Source of the DNA: a virus
Virus record (IMG/VR): IMGVR_UViG_3300035698_029289
Location: 1-64,000 of that record
Length of the DNA: 64,000 nucleotides
Reading direction: 5' to 3' (one strand)
Part shown: positions 1-6,101 of the stretch, piece after piece
Layout: each line of letters starts with the position of its first letter
Numbering within the stretch: position 1 is the stretch's first letter
Made by a program: the position numbers and the translations under genes
Notes under the pieces: generated by a model
Told to the model about the DNA's origin: nothing
What the model saw: only the letters and a program-made list of their open reading frames with translations
Database searches by the model: none

Positions 1-122
1 CGGTATAATGTAGCTTGTTCCCAAACTTTGTCTTTGCTCTTTCTTCTTTTGTTTATCTCCAATGCGTTTTTTCTCGCTATCTTGATAACATTCTTTAATG
101 CTTCATAAGTTTCTTTGTCCAT
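1..122 (-). CDS. small hypothetical protein, cut by window edge
   Basis: This is the last visible gene of the leftward early operon, and its 3' end lies outside the window. Forty residues are readable from the ATG at 122, starting MDKETYEALKNVIKIARKN, and they are rich in Lys, Arg and Glu. A good ribosome site (AGGTGGTG) sits just upstream, which fixes the start. It is probably a small helical protein. No family is recognised. Confidence 0.6.
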   Translation of the reverse strand, partial: MDKETYEALKNVIKIARKNALEINKRRKSKDKVWEQATLY

Positions 123-138
123 ATTTTTCACCACCTTT

Positions 139-330
139 CTATTTAGCTTCTTTAGAATTTTGTTCGTCAAAGGTTGTTTCTTCGTAGTGAAGGGAATACC
201 ATTCTTTACCAGACACACCACAATCTTCACACCGAAACGGATAATAAAGCTGGTTTCCGTCATTCACACAGGTTTCCCAGTCTATGTTTTCGCTTCCGCA
301 TTTTGGACATTTACCTGCTTCTTGCTTCAT
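139..330 (-). CDS. small zinc-ribbon protein
   Basis: This 63-residue protein has CPKC near residues 8-11 and CEDC near 34-37, a four-cysteine zinc ribbon. The start is supported by an AGGCGGTG ribosome site six bases upstream. It lies in the early leftward operon next to other tiny genes. Such ribbons can bind DNA, RNA or protein, and nothing shows which applies here. An acidic tail follows the ribbon. Confidence 0.7.
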   Translation of the reverse strand: MKQEAGKCPKCGSENIDWETCVNDGNQLYYPFRCEDCGVSGKEWYSLHYEETTFDEQNSKEAK

Positions 331-364
331 ATATTTTCACCGCCTTTCTTCGTTATTCAAATAA

Positions 365-535
365 TCAAAATTCAATAACAGGGTGATTTTTGTCTAAAAC
401 ATCTGTTCTTTTAGTAATGTTCAATCTCTTGGCCGGATAATACTCATCAATCAAGGTATTAAGGATTGAAACATCAGTATTTAGCTGTTCCTTGCTCAAC
501 TGATTAAGTTTAATTAGCAATTTTTTGTATGTCAT
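365..535 (-). CDS. small hypothetical protein (56 aa)
   Basis: The ORF begins MTYKKLLIKLNQLSKEQL and ends HPVIEF. An AGGCAGTGAG ribosome site precedes the ATG. It fills the gap between two other early genes in the same direction. The sequence is mixed helical and soluble, with no cysteine motif or membrane segment. No family is recognised. Confidence 0.6.
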   Translation of the reverse strand: MTYKKLLIKLNQLSKEQLNTDVSILNTLIDEYYPAKRLNITKRTDVLDKNHPVIEF

Positions 536-551
536 ATTTTCTCACTGCCTT

Positions 552-740
552 TCAGCCCTCTTTAGAGATAGATAGTCTATTATTAACATTGATTTCATAG
601 CCTCTTTTCCCCAATTCATCACAAACAAGATTAAGCCATTGAAGGTCTTTAACCGAATAACACTCAGTAACATAAATGCTATCGTTAAGAGAGTGAGCCA
701 TTTCAATCAACTGCTTGTCGTTCATTTTTTTAACTTTCAT
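552..740 (-). CDS. small hypothetical protein (62 aa)
   Basis: Its ATG overlaps the stop of the gene upstream in an ATGA, so translation is probably coupled. A second Met at residue 6 (MNDKQLIEMAHSL) is an alternative start. The protein is short, soluble and probably helical. No family is recognised. Confidence 0.6.
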   Translation of the reverse strand: MKVKKMNDKQLIEMAHSLNDSIYVTECYSVKDLQWLNLVCDELGKRGYEINVNNRLSISKEG

Positions 741-1015
741 TTATCCTCTAAAATGTATTCACTAATCATCTCTAAAGTTTCCCAATAACCGCCATCGCAA
801 TACGCATCTCCCATTTTACTCGCCAAGTGCTTCATATCGTTGTCATCAAACTTAGCTATTTTCTTCGGGGTTAAAAAAGCCATCAAATCAATCCGGCAGA
901 CACTTGAAACCTCAAATGGTTTGTTAAGGCAGTCGAGGCAAATGCCGGTAGCCTTTACAGCCTTTGGTGTATGCTCGCCATACTCGAATTTCTTTTGACA
1001 ATTTTTACAAATCAT
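737..1015 (-). CDS. small protein with N-terminal zinc-finger-like cysteines (92 aa)
   Basis: The N-terminus has CKNC at residues 3-6 and CLDC near 27-30, consistent with one bound zinc. The rest is acidic and helical. Start and stop overlap both neighbours by four bases (ATGA), placing it firmly in the coupled early operon. The function is unknown. A regulator or an inhibitor of a host protein would suit the position, but that is only inference. Confidence 0.65.
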   Translation of the reverse strand: MICKNCQKKFEYGEHTPKAVKATGICLDCLNKPFEVSSVCRIDLMAFLTPKKIAKFDDNDMKHLASKMGDAYCDGGYWETLEMISEYILEDK

Positions 1016-1185
1016 ATTTTCTCACCTGCTTCAAGATCAAGCGTTTTCTCTATTAGTTCGGTTAGCTTTTCTTTACAAACCGGACACAAGAGAAAAGAAT
1101 AATCAATGTCTTTCTCAAAGTCTTTCGGGTTCTCCCAAGAAAACAAGTTATCGGTTTTCTTTCCGCAAAAATAACATTCATTCAT
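1012..1185 (-). CDS. small zinc-binding protein (57 aa)
   Basis: I chose the start at MNECYFCGKKTDN because a GGGCGGT ribosome site lies just upstream. An upstream in-frame Met six codons earlier lacks one. CYFC near residues 4-7 and CPVC near 34-37 make a likely zinc site. It overlaps the next gene by four bases. No specific family is recognised. Confidence 0.65.
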   Translation of the reverse strand: MNECYFCGKKTDNLFSWENPKDFEKDIDYSFLLCPVCKEKLTELIEKTLDLEAGEKI

Positions 1186-1199
1186 ATTTTTACCGCCCT

Positions 1200-1319
1200 T
1201 CAAACACTCTCATAAACTTCCTTGTCGCATTTCTCAACCGCAATAAGATAATTAGCATAGTTCTCTTTACAAAAAGCTACTGCTTCTTTATCGTTTGTTA
1301 GCAAAACTTTAATTTTCAT
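1200..1319 (-). CDS. very small hypothetical protein (39 aa)
   Basis: The ORF begins MKIKVLLTNDKEAVAFCKEN and ends EKCDKEVYESV. Its ATG overlaps the stop of the upstream gene in ATGA. Its own stop lies just before the ribosome site of the next gene. Length and context fit a coupled early gene. No family is recognised. Confidence 0.5.
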   Translation of the reverse strand: MKIKVLLTNDKEAVAFCKENYANYLIAVEKCDKEVYESV

Positions 1320-1492
1320 ATAGTGTAGATAGAATTACGAACATCTAAAATCTTTATTTCCTCTTGCTTTTCCAATTCCCGGCATTTGATTAACATTTTC
1401 TCAAACAATTTTTCATTTGAGTATTGTAAAATTGTTGTTTTGTAAGTTTTAGGATTAACTATAAAAATCTCTTTTGAAAAATCTTCTGTCAT
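1316..1492 (-). CDS. small hypothetical protein (58 aa)
   Basis: The ORF begins MTEDFSKEIFIVNPKTYK and ends VRNSIYTI, and it overlaps the next start by four bases. The start directly follows the stop of the 155-residue gene upstream. It is soluble with mixed strand and helix propensity. The function is unknown. Confidence 0.55.
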   Translation of the reverse strand: MTEDFSKEIFIVNPKTYKTTILQYSNEKLFEKMLIKCRELEKQEEIKILDVRNSIYTI

Positions 1493-1493
1493 A

Positions 1494-1961
1494 TTATTTT
1501 ACCTCTCTGGTTAGGCGATCAAATGCTTTTAGCAAGCCATCGAAAGATGAGTAGTGGTTAGAGCCACCAGTCCAGTCTTTATCGTGTTTAGCAGTTCTAA
1601 CAAGAATGTTGTTATACCAGCTATCAGGAAAAAACCTAACATCACTTATGCTAAAATAAGCAATTTTACCAGTCTTTTTATTCTTGACAAACCCAGAGAC
1701 CCCAAAATGCCCCCTTGACCAGTTAAGCAATTCATAATCAGCGCCAATCATTTTTTTTAGGGTTTGTTTATAGTCTTTGGCAAATTGAGCAAACTCTGGT
1801 GTTAATCCGCTTGAGCTTTCAAAAGGATAGCCGAGCCATTGATCCATCCCTTTTTCTTTTCCGGCGCGTTTCTTTAGTTCTTTTAATGCTCCCAATGCTT
1901 GTTTGGTTGCTTCCAGGCTGGCTTCTTGTTCTGCTATTCTTTTATCGTATAAGGTTTTCAT
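1494..1961 (-). CDS. hypothetical phage protein (155 aa)
   Basis: Residues 1-40 form a charged helix (EQEASLEATKQALGALKEL). The rest is a compact domain rich in aromatics (NWSRGHFGVSGFV, SISDVRFFPDSWYNN, HDKDWTGGSNHYSS). This resembles conserved phage early proteins of unknown function, and I cannot name a family. Its start overlaps the upstream stop in ATGA. It is one of the larger genes of the early operon. Confidence 0.65.
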   Translation of the reverse strand: MKTLYDKRIAEQEASLEATKQALGALKELKKRAGKEKGMDQWLGYPFESSSGLTPEFAQFAKDYKQTLKKMIGADYELLNWSRGHFGVSGFVKNKKTGKIAYFSISDVRFFPDSWYNNILVRTAKHDKDWTGGSNHYSSFDGLLKAFDRLTREVK

Positions 1962-2071
1962 TTTTTCCCCTCGGCTTTCGCCACTTTGTTCAAGTATTTG
2001 AGATATTGCTTCTTCGTCATTATCTTCTCAGCGATTTCCAACTTGATGTTGGCGTTCAATTCATTGCTCAT
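1958..2071 (-). CDS. very small hypothetical protein (37 aa)
   Basis: It begins MSNELNANIKLEIAEKIMTK and ends KAEGKK. It is basic and helical, with an ATGA overlap into the 155-residue gene downstream. Its start lies three bases after the stop of the gene upstream. The coupling argues for a real gene. No function can be read. Confidence 0.5.
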   Translation of the reverse strand: MSNELNANIKLEIAEKIMTKKQYLKYLNKVAKAEGKK

Positions 2072-2073
2072 AA

Positions 2074-2313
2074 TTATTTTGTCCTCGATAGTAAAACTCT
2101 AACTCCGTCCATATACCAAACATACCAAACCGAGCCTTCAGTGTTCATTCTCTCTTTAATGGTATCCCAGTTGTTGCCATAGCATTTTTTAATCAAGTTC
2201 CTGGCGCTTACCTTGCCATTGATTGCTTGTTCATATAGCGAGTTCATCAAGTCGCAGGAGTCTATTTCCTGCTGGCTTTCAAACTGCCAAACATCACCGA
2301 TTTGTTTTCTCAT
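2074..2313 (-). CDS. small hypothetical protein (79 aa)
   Basis: It begins MRKQIGDVWQFESQQEIDS and ends with a tryptophan- and tyrosine-rich tail (VWYVWYMDGVRVLLSRTK). An ATGA overlap links it to the gene upstream. It may be a small folded domain. No family is recognised. Confidence 0.6.
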   Translation of the reverse strand: MRKQIGDVWQFESQQEIDSCDLMNSLYEQAINGKVSARNLIKKCYGNNWDTIKERMNTEGSVWYVWYMDGVRVLLSRTK

Positions 2314-2480
2314 ACTATCATTATCCCCTTTAGCCCGGCCAATGCTCTTTCTTCAAGCCGGTCAAACTCTGGTTTGTCAAACTTATTCATCAACTCAAGG
2401 GTCCGGGCGTTTCTTTCGCTTTCAATGGCGCGGGCTTTGATTTCTTTTAATGAAGTGTAATTCAGGTTATCTCTTTCCAT
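2310..2480 (-). CDS. small hypothetical protein (56 aa)
   Basis: It begins MERDNLNYTSLKEIKARA and ends LAGLKGIMIV. It is highly charged and predicted helical. It overlaps the upstream gene by 14 bases and the downstream one by four. It is a coupled early gene of unknown role. Confidence 0.55.
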   Translation of the reverse strand: MERDNLNYTSLKEIKARAIESERNARTLELMNKFDKPEFDRLEERALAGLKGIMIV

Positions 2481-2958
2481 ATTTCCTCTCTATATACTCC
2501 TCAGCAGTTTCACAGCATAAAGCTAGGAATGATGGGTGAATACCAAGATTGCTTTCAGTCTTTTTGATTATATTTCCGAAGGTCTTGCCTTTTATCCTCT
2601 TGAAGTCTTGCCAAAAGAAAACCAATTTCTTATCTGCTTCTTTGTTTGATCTATCGAAGTTCGAGGCGCTTATTGTTTTGTGTAGCTTCTTCCACTTATT
2701 CATATCTTTTAACTCTAACTTTAGGCTTCTATGATAACAGTAACATACAGAAATTAGTTTGTCAAGTGCCAATTTAGGCAGGGAATAGGGACTTGACTCT
2801 ATATCAGCAACCCTTTTTGTTTTTATACTGGGACTATCTTTAACCATAATAATAGGATAGGGGAGGGGTAGTTTTTTTGGAGTTATCCCTCTCCATTTTC
2901 CCCTTTTATAGGCACAAAAATCCAATTTCAGAGTCCTATAACTATTTCCTAACAACAT
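2467..2958 (-). CDS. hypothetical protein, basic (163 aa)
   Basis: The protein is basic, with a helical second half (LKDMNKWKKLHKTISAS, DKKLVFFWQDFKRIKGK). The stretch KGKTFGNIIKK could be a nucleic-acid contact, but this is weak. The start at 2958 lies seven bases after the upstream stop. A later in-frame Met (MVKDSPSIK) is an alternative. No family is recognised. Confidence 0.55.
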   Translation of the reverse strand: MLLGNSYRTLKLDFCAYKRGKWRGITPKKLPLPYPIIMVKDSPSIKTKRVADIESSPYSLPKLALDKLISVCYCYHRSLKLELKDMNKWKKLHKTISASNFDRSNKEADKKLVFFWQDFKRIKGKTFGNIIKKTESNLGIHPSFLALCCETAEEYIERKYGKR

Positions 2959-2964
2959 TTCCGG

Positions 2965-3282
2965 TTATTCTTCTTTCAATTCTTCCCACGCCTCGTAAAG
3001 CAACCGATTATTTACCAAATACTGCCCAGACATTATGGCTTTGATAAAATCAGGCTTGCCCTCTTGGTTTTTAGCAAATCCAAATTCCTCGATGGCGTCC
3101 TCGATGTCGCTATAATTATCCTTCGCCCACTCAAGTAGGGCAGAGGTATAAACATCAACATTACTATCAGCCAGCTCGATGATGGTATCTTGAATGTTAT
3201 TTTCGATGGCTTCTTCAAGTTCTTTTTTACCGCCAAAGCAGTCAATTAACTGCTCTTTTGCGTCTTTTATATTTTCAATCAT
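2965..3282 (-). CDS. acidic hypothetical protein (105 aa)
   Basis: I chose the start MIENIKDAKEQL because a strong GGAGGTG ribosome site lies seven bases upstream. The in-frame Met three codons earlier would overlap that site. The protein is strongly acidic and helical throughout, with no cysteine motif. Acidic early phage proteins often mimic DNA or block host enzymes, but nothing here proves it. Confidence 0.65.
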   Translation of the reverse strand: MIENIKDAKEQLIDCFGGKKELEEAIENNIQDTIIELADSNVDVYTSALLEWAKDNYSDIEDAIEEFGFAKNQEGKPDFIKAIMSGQYLVNNRLLYEAWEELKEE

Positions 3283-3403
3283 ATTTTTCACCTCCTTTTT
3301 CTGCTCAAAAACTACCCTATAATAAAAATCAGGTTTTGTTGATTATAGGCTTAAAATGGCATCTTCTCCCATCGGTGGGTAGTGAATTGCTTTAGGCCCA
3401 TAG

Positions 3404-3598
3404 TTAAACCTTTGTTAGCTTGTAAATCTTGATGGTTTTTTCTATTTCTTTAATTTCTTTGGCATCTTCCTCGGTGTTGTCTATCCATTCAAGAATTGCC
3501 TTGTTGACTGCTGGCAGGGAGTCAAAAACCTGTTCGGGATATACTCCGGTAGTGATGACGCTTTCATTGTAGCCTTGAAAAGTCGCTATATATTTCAT
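3404..3598 (-). CDS. small hypothetical protein (64 aa)
   Basis: It begins MKYIATFQGYNESVITTGV and ends with a Lys/Glu-rich helix. A GGGGGTGAG ribosome site supports the ATG. About 120 bases separate it from the next gene. That gap carries no clear ORF, promoter or terminator. Confidence 0.6.
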   Translation of the reverse strand: MKYIATFQGYNESVITTGVYPEQVFDSLPAVNKAILEWIDNTEEDAKEIKEIEKTIKIYKLTKV

Positions 3599-3671
3599 AA
3601 ATTCTCACCCCCTTCTTTAAGACCTCATCTGGGGGGGCTTCCAGGCTTTCAGAAACCCCGCCAGTCAAGCC

Positions 3672-3920
3672 TTAAGCCTCTCTCAGTCCCTCCCAAACTT
3701 CAACCCAATTTACTTGCCTCAGGCTCATATTGATTAAATCAGTAAATAAACCTTTCTCAAGTAAACCTTGTTCATCCGCCCAGTTTTCAACCATTTCTTT
3801 TAACATTTCTGGGGTTTTACAGGCTTTTGCCATCTCACAGCTTCCCTCGTCATTTGTTAGCCAAAGGTTGGCGTTCCAGGTTTCCCAGTTCGTCCAGCCG
3901 TTGTATTTTTTATCGGTCAT
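3672..3920 (-). CDS. conserved phage/plasmid-type protein, GWTNxETWN type (82 aa)
   Basis: The N-terminal motif NGWTNWETWNANLWLTND resembles a small conserved domain found in many phage and plasmid proteins (DUF7249-like, from memory). An acidic helical part with three tryptophans follows. A GGGGAGGTGAG ribosome site precedes the ATG. The biochemical role of the domain is not known to me. Confidence 0.75.
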   Translation of the reverse strand: MTDKKYNGWTNWETWNANLWLTNDEGSCEMAKACKTPEMLKEMVENWADEQGLLEKGLFTDLINMSLRQVNWVEVWEGLREA

Positions 3921-3936
3921 ATTTTCTCACCTCCCC

Positions 3937-4017
3937 TCAGTAAGCTACTAAAATCCAAATGTAGATGGATAGTAAAATCATCAATAACCGGAGAAAGTCA
4001 AAAGCGTCTTTTTTCAT
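3937..4017 (-). CDS. single-span membrane micro-protein (26 aa)
   Basis: The ORF begins MKKDAFDFLRLLMILLSIY and ends WILVAY, so nearly all of it is one hydrophobic helix after a charged start. Its ATG overlaps the stop of the first early gene (ATGA), and its stop sits just before the ribosome site of the next gene. Coupling and composition suggest a real membrane peptide. Its role is unknown. Confidence 0.5.
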   Translation of the reverse strand: MKKDAFDFLRLLMILLSIYIWILVAY

Positions 4018-4217
4018 AGGCCTGATCCTCTATAATTCATCACTAAAAACCTAAGCCACTTTTCGCCCTTCTTTTTTCTTTGGGTGATGATAACTTCGCC
4101 TTGCTTGTTGTTTTCGAGAAGAAGCCGCCGGGCGGCGTTTAATGCTCCGCGCTGACTGGTTCGGAGTAATGAGCCAGTCGGGTCATTGTCATTTCTCAAT
4201 CTGAGCTGGTAGGACAT
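4014..4217 (-). CDS. first gene of leftward early operon, basic protein (67 aa)
   Basis: I chose the start MSYQLRLRNDNDPTGSLL. An earlier in-frame Met at 4256 would fall inside the promoter. The protein is basic (RRLLLENN, QRKKKGEKW). The ATG lies ten bases after the -10 box, so the transcript would have an almost absent leader. The family is unknown. Confidence 0.6.
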   Translation of the reverse strand: MSYQLRLRNDNDPTGSLLRTSQRGALNAARRLLLENNKQGEVIITQRKKKGEKWLRFLVMNYRGSGL

Positions 4218-4227
4218 AGCACCCTTA

Positions 4228-4256
4228 ATCTTACTAGAGTTAGAAACCCTTGTCAA
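4228..4256 (-). promoter_or_regulatory. sigma70-like promoter of the leftward early operon
   Basis: On the minus strand TTGACA (4251-4256) is followed after 17 bases by TAAGAT (4228-4233). The first start codon is ten bases beyond the -10 box, so the mRNA is leaderless or nearly so. No other good promoter was seen in the operon down to position 1. Confidence 0.7.
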
Positions 4257-4642
4257 TAGTCAATTTATTTATTATTATAGGCGTTTATACCTGGGGACTA
4301 GGCCTATAAGTCGAGTTTTTACTATTGGATTGGGCGTGGTTTTTTACTATGGGTTGGCGCGCTTAGGGGTTTTTGCGCTATCAATTCCCCTTCCTTTCTT
4401 TCTTTTATAGATGATTTATTCCTTTATGTTCTTATATTACATCTCCCCTCTTACATTCTCCCCTTTCCTTCCTTTTTTTTGATGAGGTTTTATTTTAGGG
4501 GGGTGGGGGTGGGGGCTTGTGGTTGTTCTCCCTGAGAAAGCGATGGGGGTTTTTATGAAATGGGTAAGGGATTAATGAATTTTTGAGGGTGCAAGCGTAT
4601 TCCCACCCCCCTCCCAAAAATTCCCACCAAAATTAGCCACCC

Positions 4643-4664
4643 CCAGGCACAAGCGCTTAATACT
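4643..4664 (+). repeat. 22-base motif, copy 1
   Basis: The sequence follows the pattern CCARRCAYAA, then CTTNATACT. It shares this with copies at 4707-4728 and 6072-6093. It ends in a -10-like TAATACT. It may be a regulator site overlapping a weak promoter. Confidence 0.45.
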
Positions 4665-4706
4665 ATGTCTTCAAGAAATAAAATTTCCCAATAAATTTTC
4701 AAGTTT

Positions 4707-4728
4707 CCAGGCATAAAACCTTCATACT
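4707..4728 (+). repeat. 22-base motif, copy 2
   Basis: This has the same CCAGGCA start and CATACT end as the other two copies. It lies immediately upstream of the -35 box of the rightward promoter, a typical place for an activator or repressor to bind. Confidence 0.45.
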
Positions 4729-4729
4729 A

Positions 4730-4758
4730 TTGATTTCCCGCGAACTCTCTGCTATAAT
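4730..4758 (+). promoter_or_regulatory. strong sigma70-like promoter, rightward
   Basis: TTGATT (4730-4735), 17 bases, then a perfect TATAAT (4753-4758). An ATG lies seven bases after the -10 box, giving a leaderless start for the micro-ORF at 4766. It probably drives 4766-6067. Confidence 0.75.
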
Positions 4759-4765
4759 TCCTCAT

Positions 4766-4828
4766 ATGTGGTTGTACTGGCTCATTCTTTTTGTGTTCTC
4801 TCTGATTCCAGGCCCTAAGAGGTATTAA
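4766..4828 (+). CDS. hydrophobic leader micro-peptide (20 aa)
   Basis: It starts seven bases after the -10 box and begins MWLYWLILFVFSLIPGP, a single membrane helix. It may be a leaderless membrane peptide or a leader ORF for the genes behind it. No homology can be judged at this size. Confidence 0.4.
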   Translation: MWLYWLILFVFSLIPGPKRY

Positions 4829-4848
4829 ATGGCTAAAGTAATTACATT

Positions 4849-5043
4849 ATGGCTTATGCAATAGATCCTAGCCAGAAAGAGATTGATAAACTGAACTTCG
4901 ATTTAGCTGTTGCTGGTAGTATTGTTAGGCTATGGAAACTTTATTGTTCTGATAAAAATGTTCGAGAAAATACTAACCTAGTATCAGGATCTCCAGTATT
5001 TAATGCTAATGGTTTCATTTTATGGTTAAAGGAAAAGAAATGA
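4849..5043 (+). CDS. small hypothetical protein (64 aa)
   Basis: It begins MAYAIDPSQKEIDKLNFDL and contains a helix-rich core (AVAGSIVRLWKLYCSD). No clear ribosome site precedes the ATG. Its stop overlaps the next start in ATGA, which supports the frame. The family is unknown. Confidence 0.5.
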   Translation: MAYAIDPSQKEIDKLNFDLAVAGSIVRLWKLYCSDKNVRENTNLVSGSPVFNANGFILWLKEKK

Positions 5044-5198
5044 AAAGTAAAGAACCATCTATGCCAATGACAAAAAAACAAAAGAAGTTTTATGAAAAAA
5101 TGGGATGGTCAACTGAATGGGTAACGAAAAGAATGGCAATTAAAAGAATGGCTGATTTGTTTGAGCAGAAGAGAAAGAATAGGAAGGGAGTGGAATAG
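5040..5198 (+). CDS. small basic hypothetical protein (52 aa)
   Basis: It begins MKSKEPSMPMTKKQKKFYEK and ends RKNRKGVE. It is strongly basic and overlaps the preceding stop by four bases. The next gene starts one base after its stop. Basic charge suggests nucleic-acid contact, without further evidence. Confidence 0.5.
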   Translation: MKSKEPSMPMTKKQKKFYEKMGWSTEWVTKRMAIKRMADLFEQKRKNRKGVE

Positions 5199-5199
5199 A

Positions 5200-5439
5200 A
5201 TGAAAACTAAATTTGGCTACAATGCTAATAATAAAAAAAGCGACTGGGTTTTAATCCAGTTTGAAAAGCTAAGCAAAGAGCAAATGAAGCATTTGCACGA
5301 AGCAGAACAAGAATTATCAGCAGCAGGGATTAGTTTTGACACAGGCTATGATTTTGAAACAAAAACCAGAGATTGGGAATTTGACTGGTCGCTTAAAGGA
5401 GCAAGGGTAAGCGTTAAAAAGAATAGGAGGAAGGTATGA
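5200..5439 (+). CDS. conserved-looking phage protein (79 aa)
   Basis: I chose the start MKTKFGYNANNKKSDW because of the GGAAGGGAG site upstream. The segment GISFDTGYDFETKTRDWEF plus DWSLKGA resembles a short conserved phage domain of unknown role. Its stop overlaps the next start (ATGA). Confidence 0.65.
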   Translation: MKTKFGYNANNKKSDWVLIQFEKLSKEQMKHLHEAEQELSAAGISFDTGYDFETKTRDWEFDWSLKGARVSVKKNRRKV

Positions 5440-5783
5440 AAATCGCCTTTGATTTCAATGGTGTTTTGGACATTTATCCCAACATCTTCTTTCCATTGAT
5501 TCATCTTCTCCGTATTTCTGGTCATCAAGTGATTTTATGCACCGGCAATGCTAGTAAAGCATTTCCCCAAGAGTTTAAAGATCAGTTTGATTTCTGTATA
5601 TTTTGCGATGGGCCCGAAGAAGAGAAGAGGTTAACTGGGCGGGTGGCCAAGAATCATGTTGAAAAGATGAAGTATTGGAAAGCTGCGGCGCTCAAGAAGC
5701 ATAAAGTCGATTTACTGTTTGATGATTTCGCCGATGTGATAAAAGGAACTCCCTGTGTTAGAATAGGGCCGGAAACCATATGA
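5436..5783 (+). CDS. HAD-like phosphatase-fold protein (115 aa)
   Basis: The N-terminus has FDFNGVLD (residues 5-12), matching HAD motif I, except that the second catalytic Asp is Asn. LCTGN near residue 35 fits motif II, and LFDDFADV near residue 94 fits motif IV. The substituted Asp may reduce or change activity, since that residue normally acts as general acid/base. It is short for a HAD enzyme, having no cap. Neighbours overlap by four bases. Confidence 0.7.
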   Translation: MKIAFDFNGVLDIYPNIFFPLIHLLRISGHQVILCTGNASKAFPQEFKDQFDFCIFCDGPEEEKRLTGRVAKNHVEKMKYWKAAALKKHKVDLLFDDFADVIKGTPCVRIGPETI

Positions 5784-6067
5784 ATTGGAACAAAATCTCT
5801 CCGAAAAGAAAAAATGAAAGCTATCTTATTTATGTTGAACATGAAGGTAGTGATTTTAAGGTTATTGGTGATTGGGATCCATGGATGTTTAAGGAACTCA
5901 AAAAAAAGAAATGGTTTCTTGTTCGCTCAGGAGATGTGATGGAAAAAGTCTATCCCGCCTTTGCCACTCTTGTCAAAGGTGTTGATAACTGGGACTTCGT
6001 TTTCGAGAGGCTAAAAGAGGCAAATACCAAAAAAACTCTCACTGAGTATTTGTTCCAAAAAATTTGA
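5780..6067 (+). CDS. hypothetical protein (95 aa)
   Basis: It begins MNWNKISPKRKNESYLIYV and has many aromatic residues, consistent with a small mixed domain. It is coupled to the HAD-like gene by ATGA. The next promoter starts within its last codons. The family is unknown. Confidence 0.55.
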   Translation: MNWNKISPKRKNESYLIYVEHEGSDFKVIGDWDPWMFKELKKKKWFLVRSGDVMEKVYPAFATLVKGVDNWDFVFERLKEANTKKTLTEYLFQKI

Positions 6068-6093
6068 CTTTCCAAACATAAGTGCTTTATACT
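6064..6093 (+). promoter_or_regulatory. promoter with 22-base motif copy 3
   Basis: TTGACT (6064-6069), 18 bases, TATACT (6088-6093). The 22-base motif (6072-6093) fills the spacer and the -10 box. The ATG of the epimerase gene lies eight bases further, so its mRNA would be leaderless. The conserved spacer suggests a bound regulator as well as sigma factor. Confidence 0.65.
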
Positions 6094-6101
6094 TTCTTTA
6101 C

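Larger units (their letters stand above)
4257..4765. other. divergent intergenic region between early operons
   Basis: About 500 bases without a convincing gene. The region holds G-tracts at 4498-4515 (six, five and five G's split by single T's), a matching C-rich tract at 4602-4615, two copies of a 22-base motif and the rightward promoter. The mirrored G- and C-tracts could pair or form a quadruplex. It may be a control or origin region, but I found no iterons. Confidence 0.5.
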
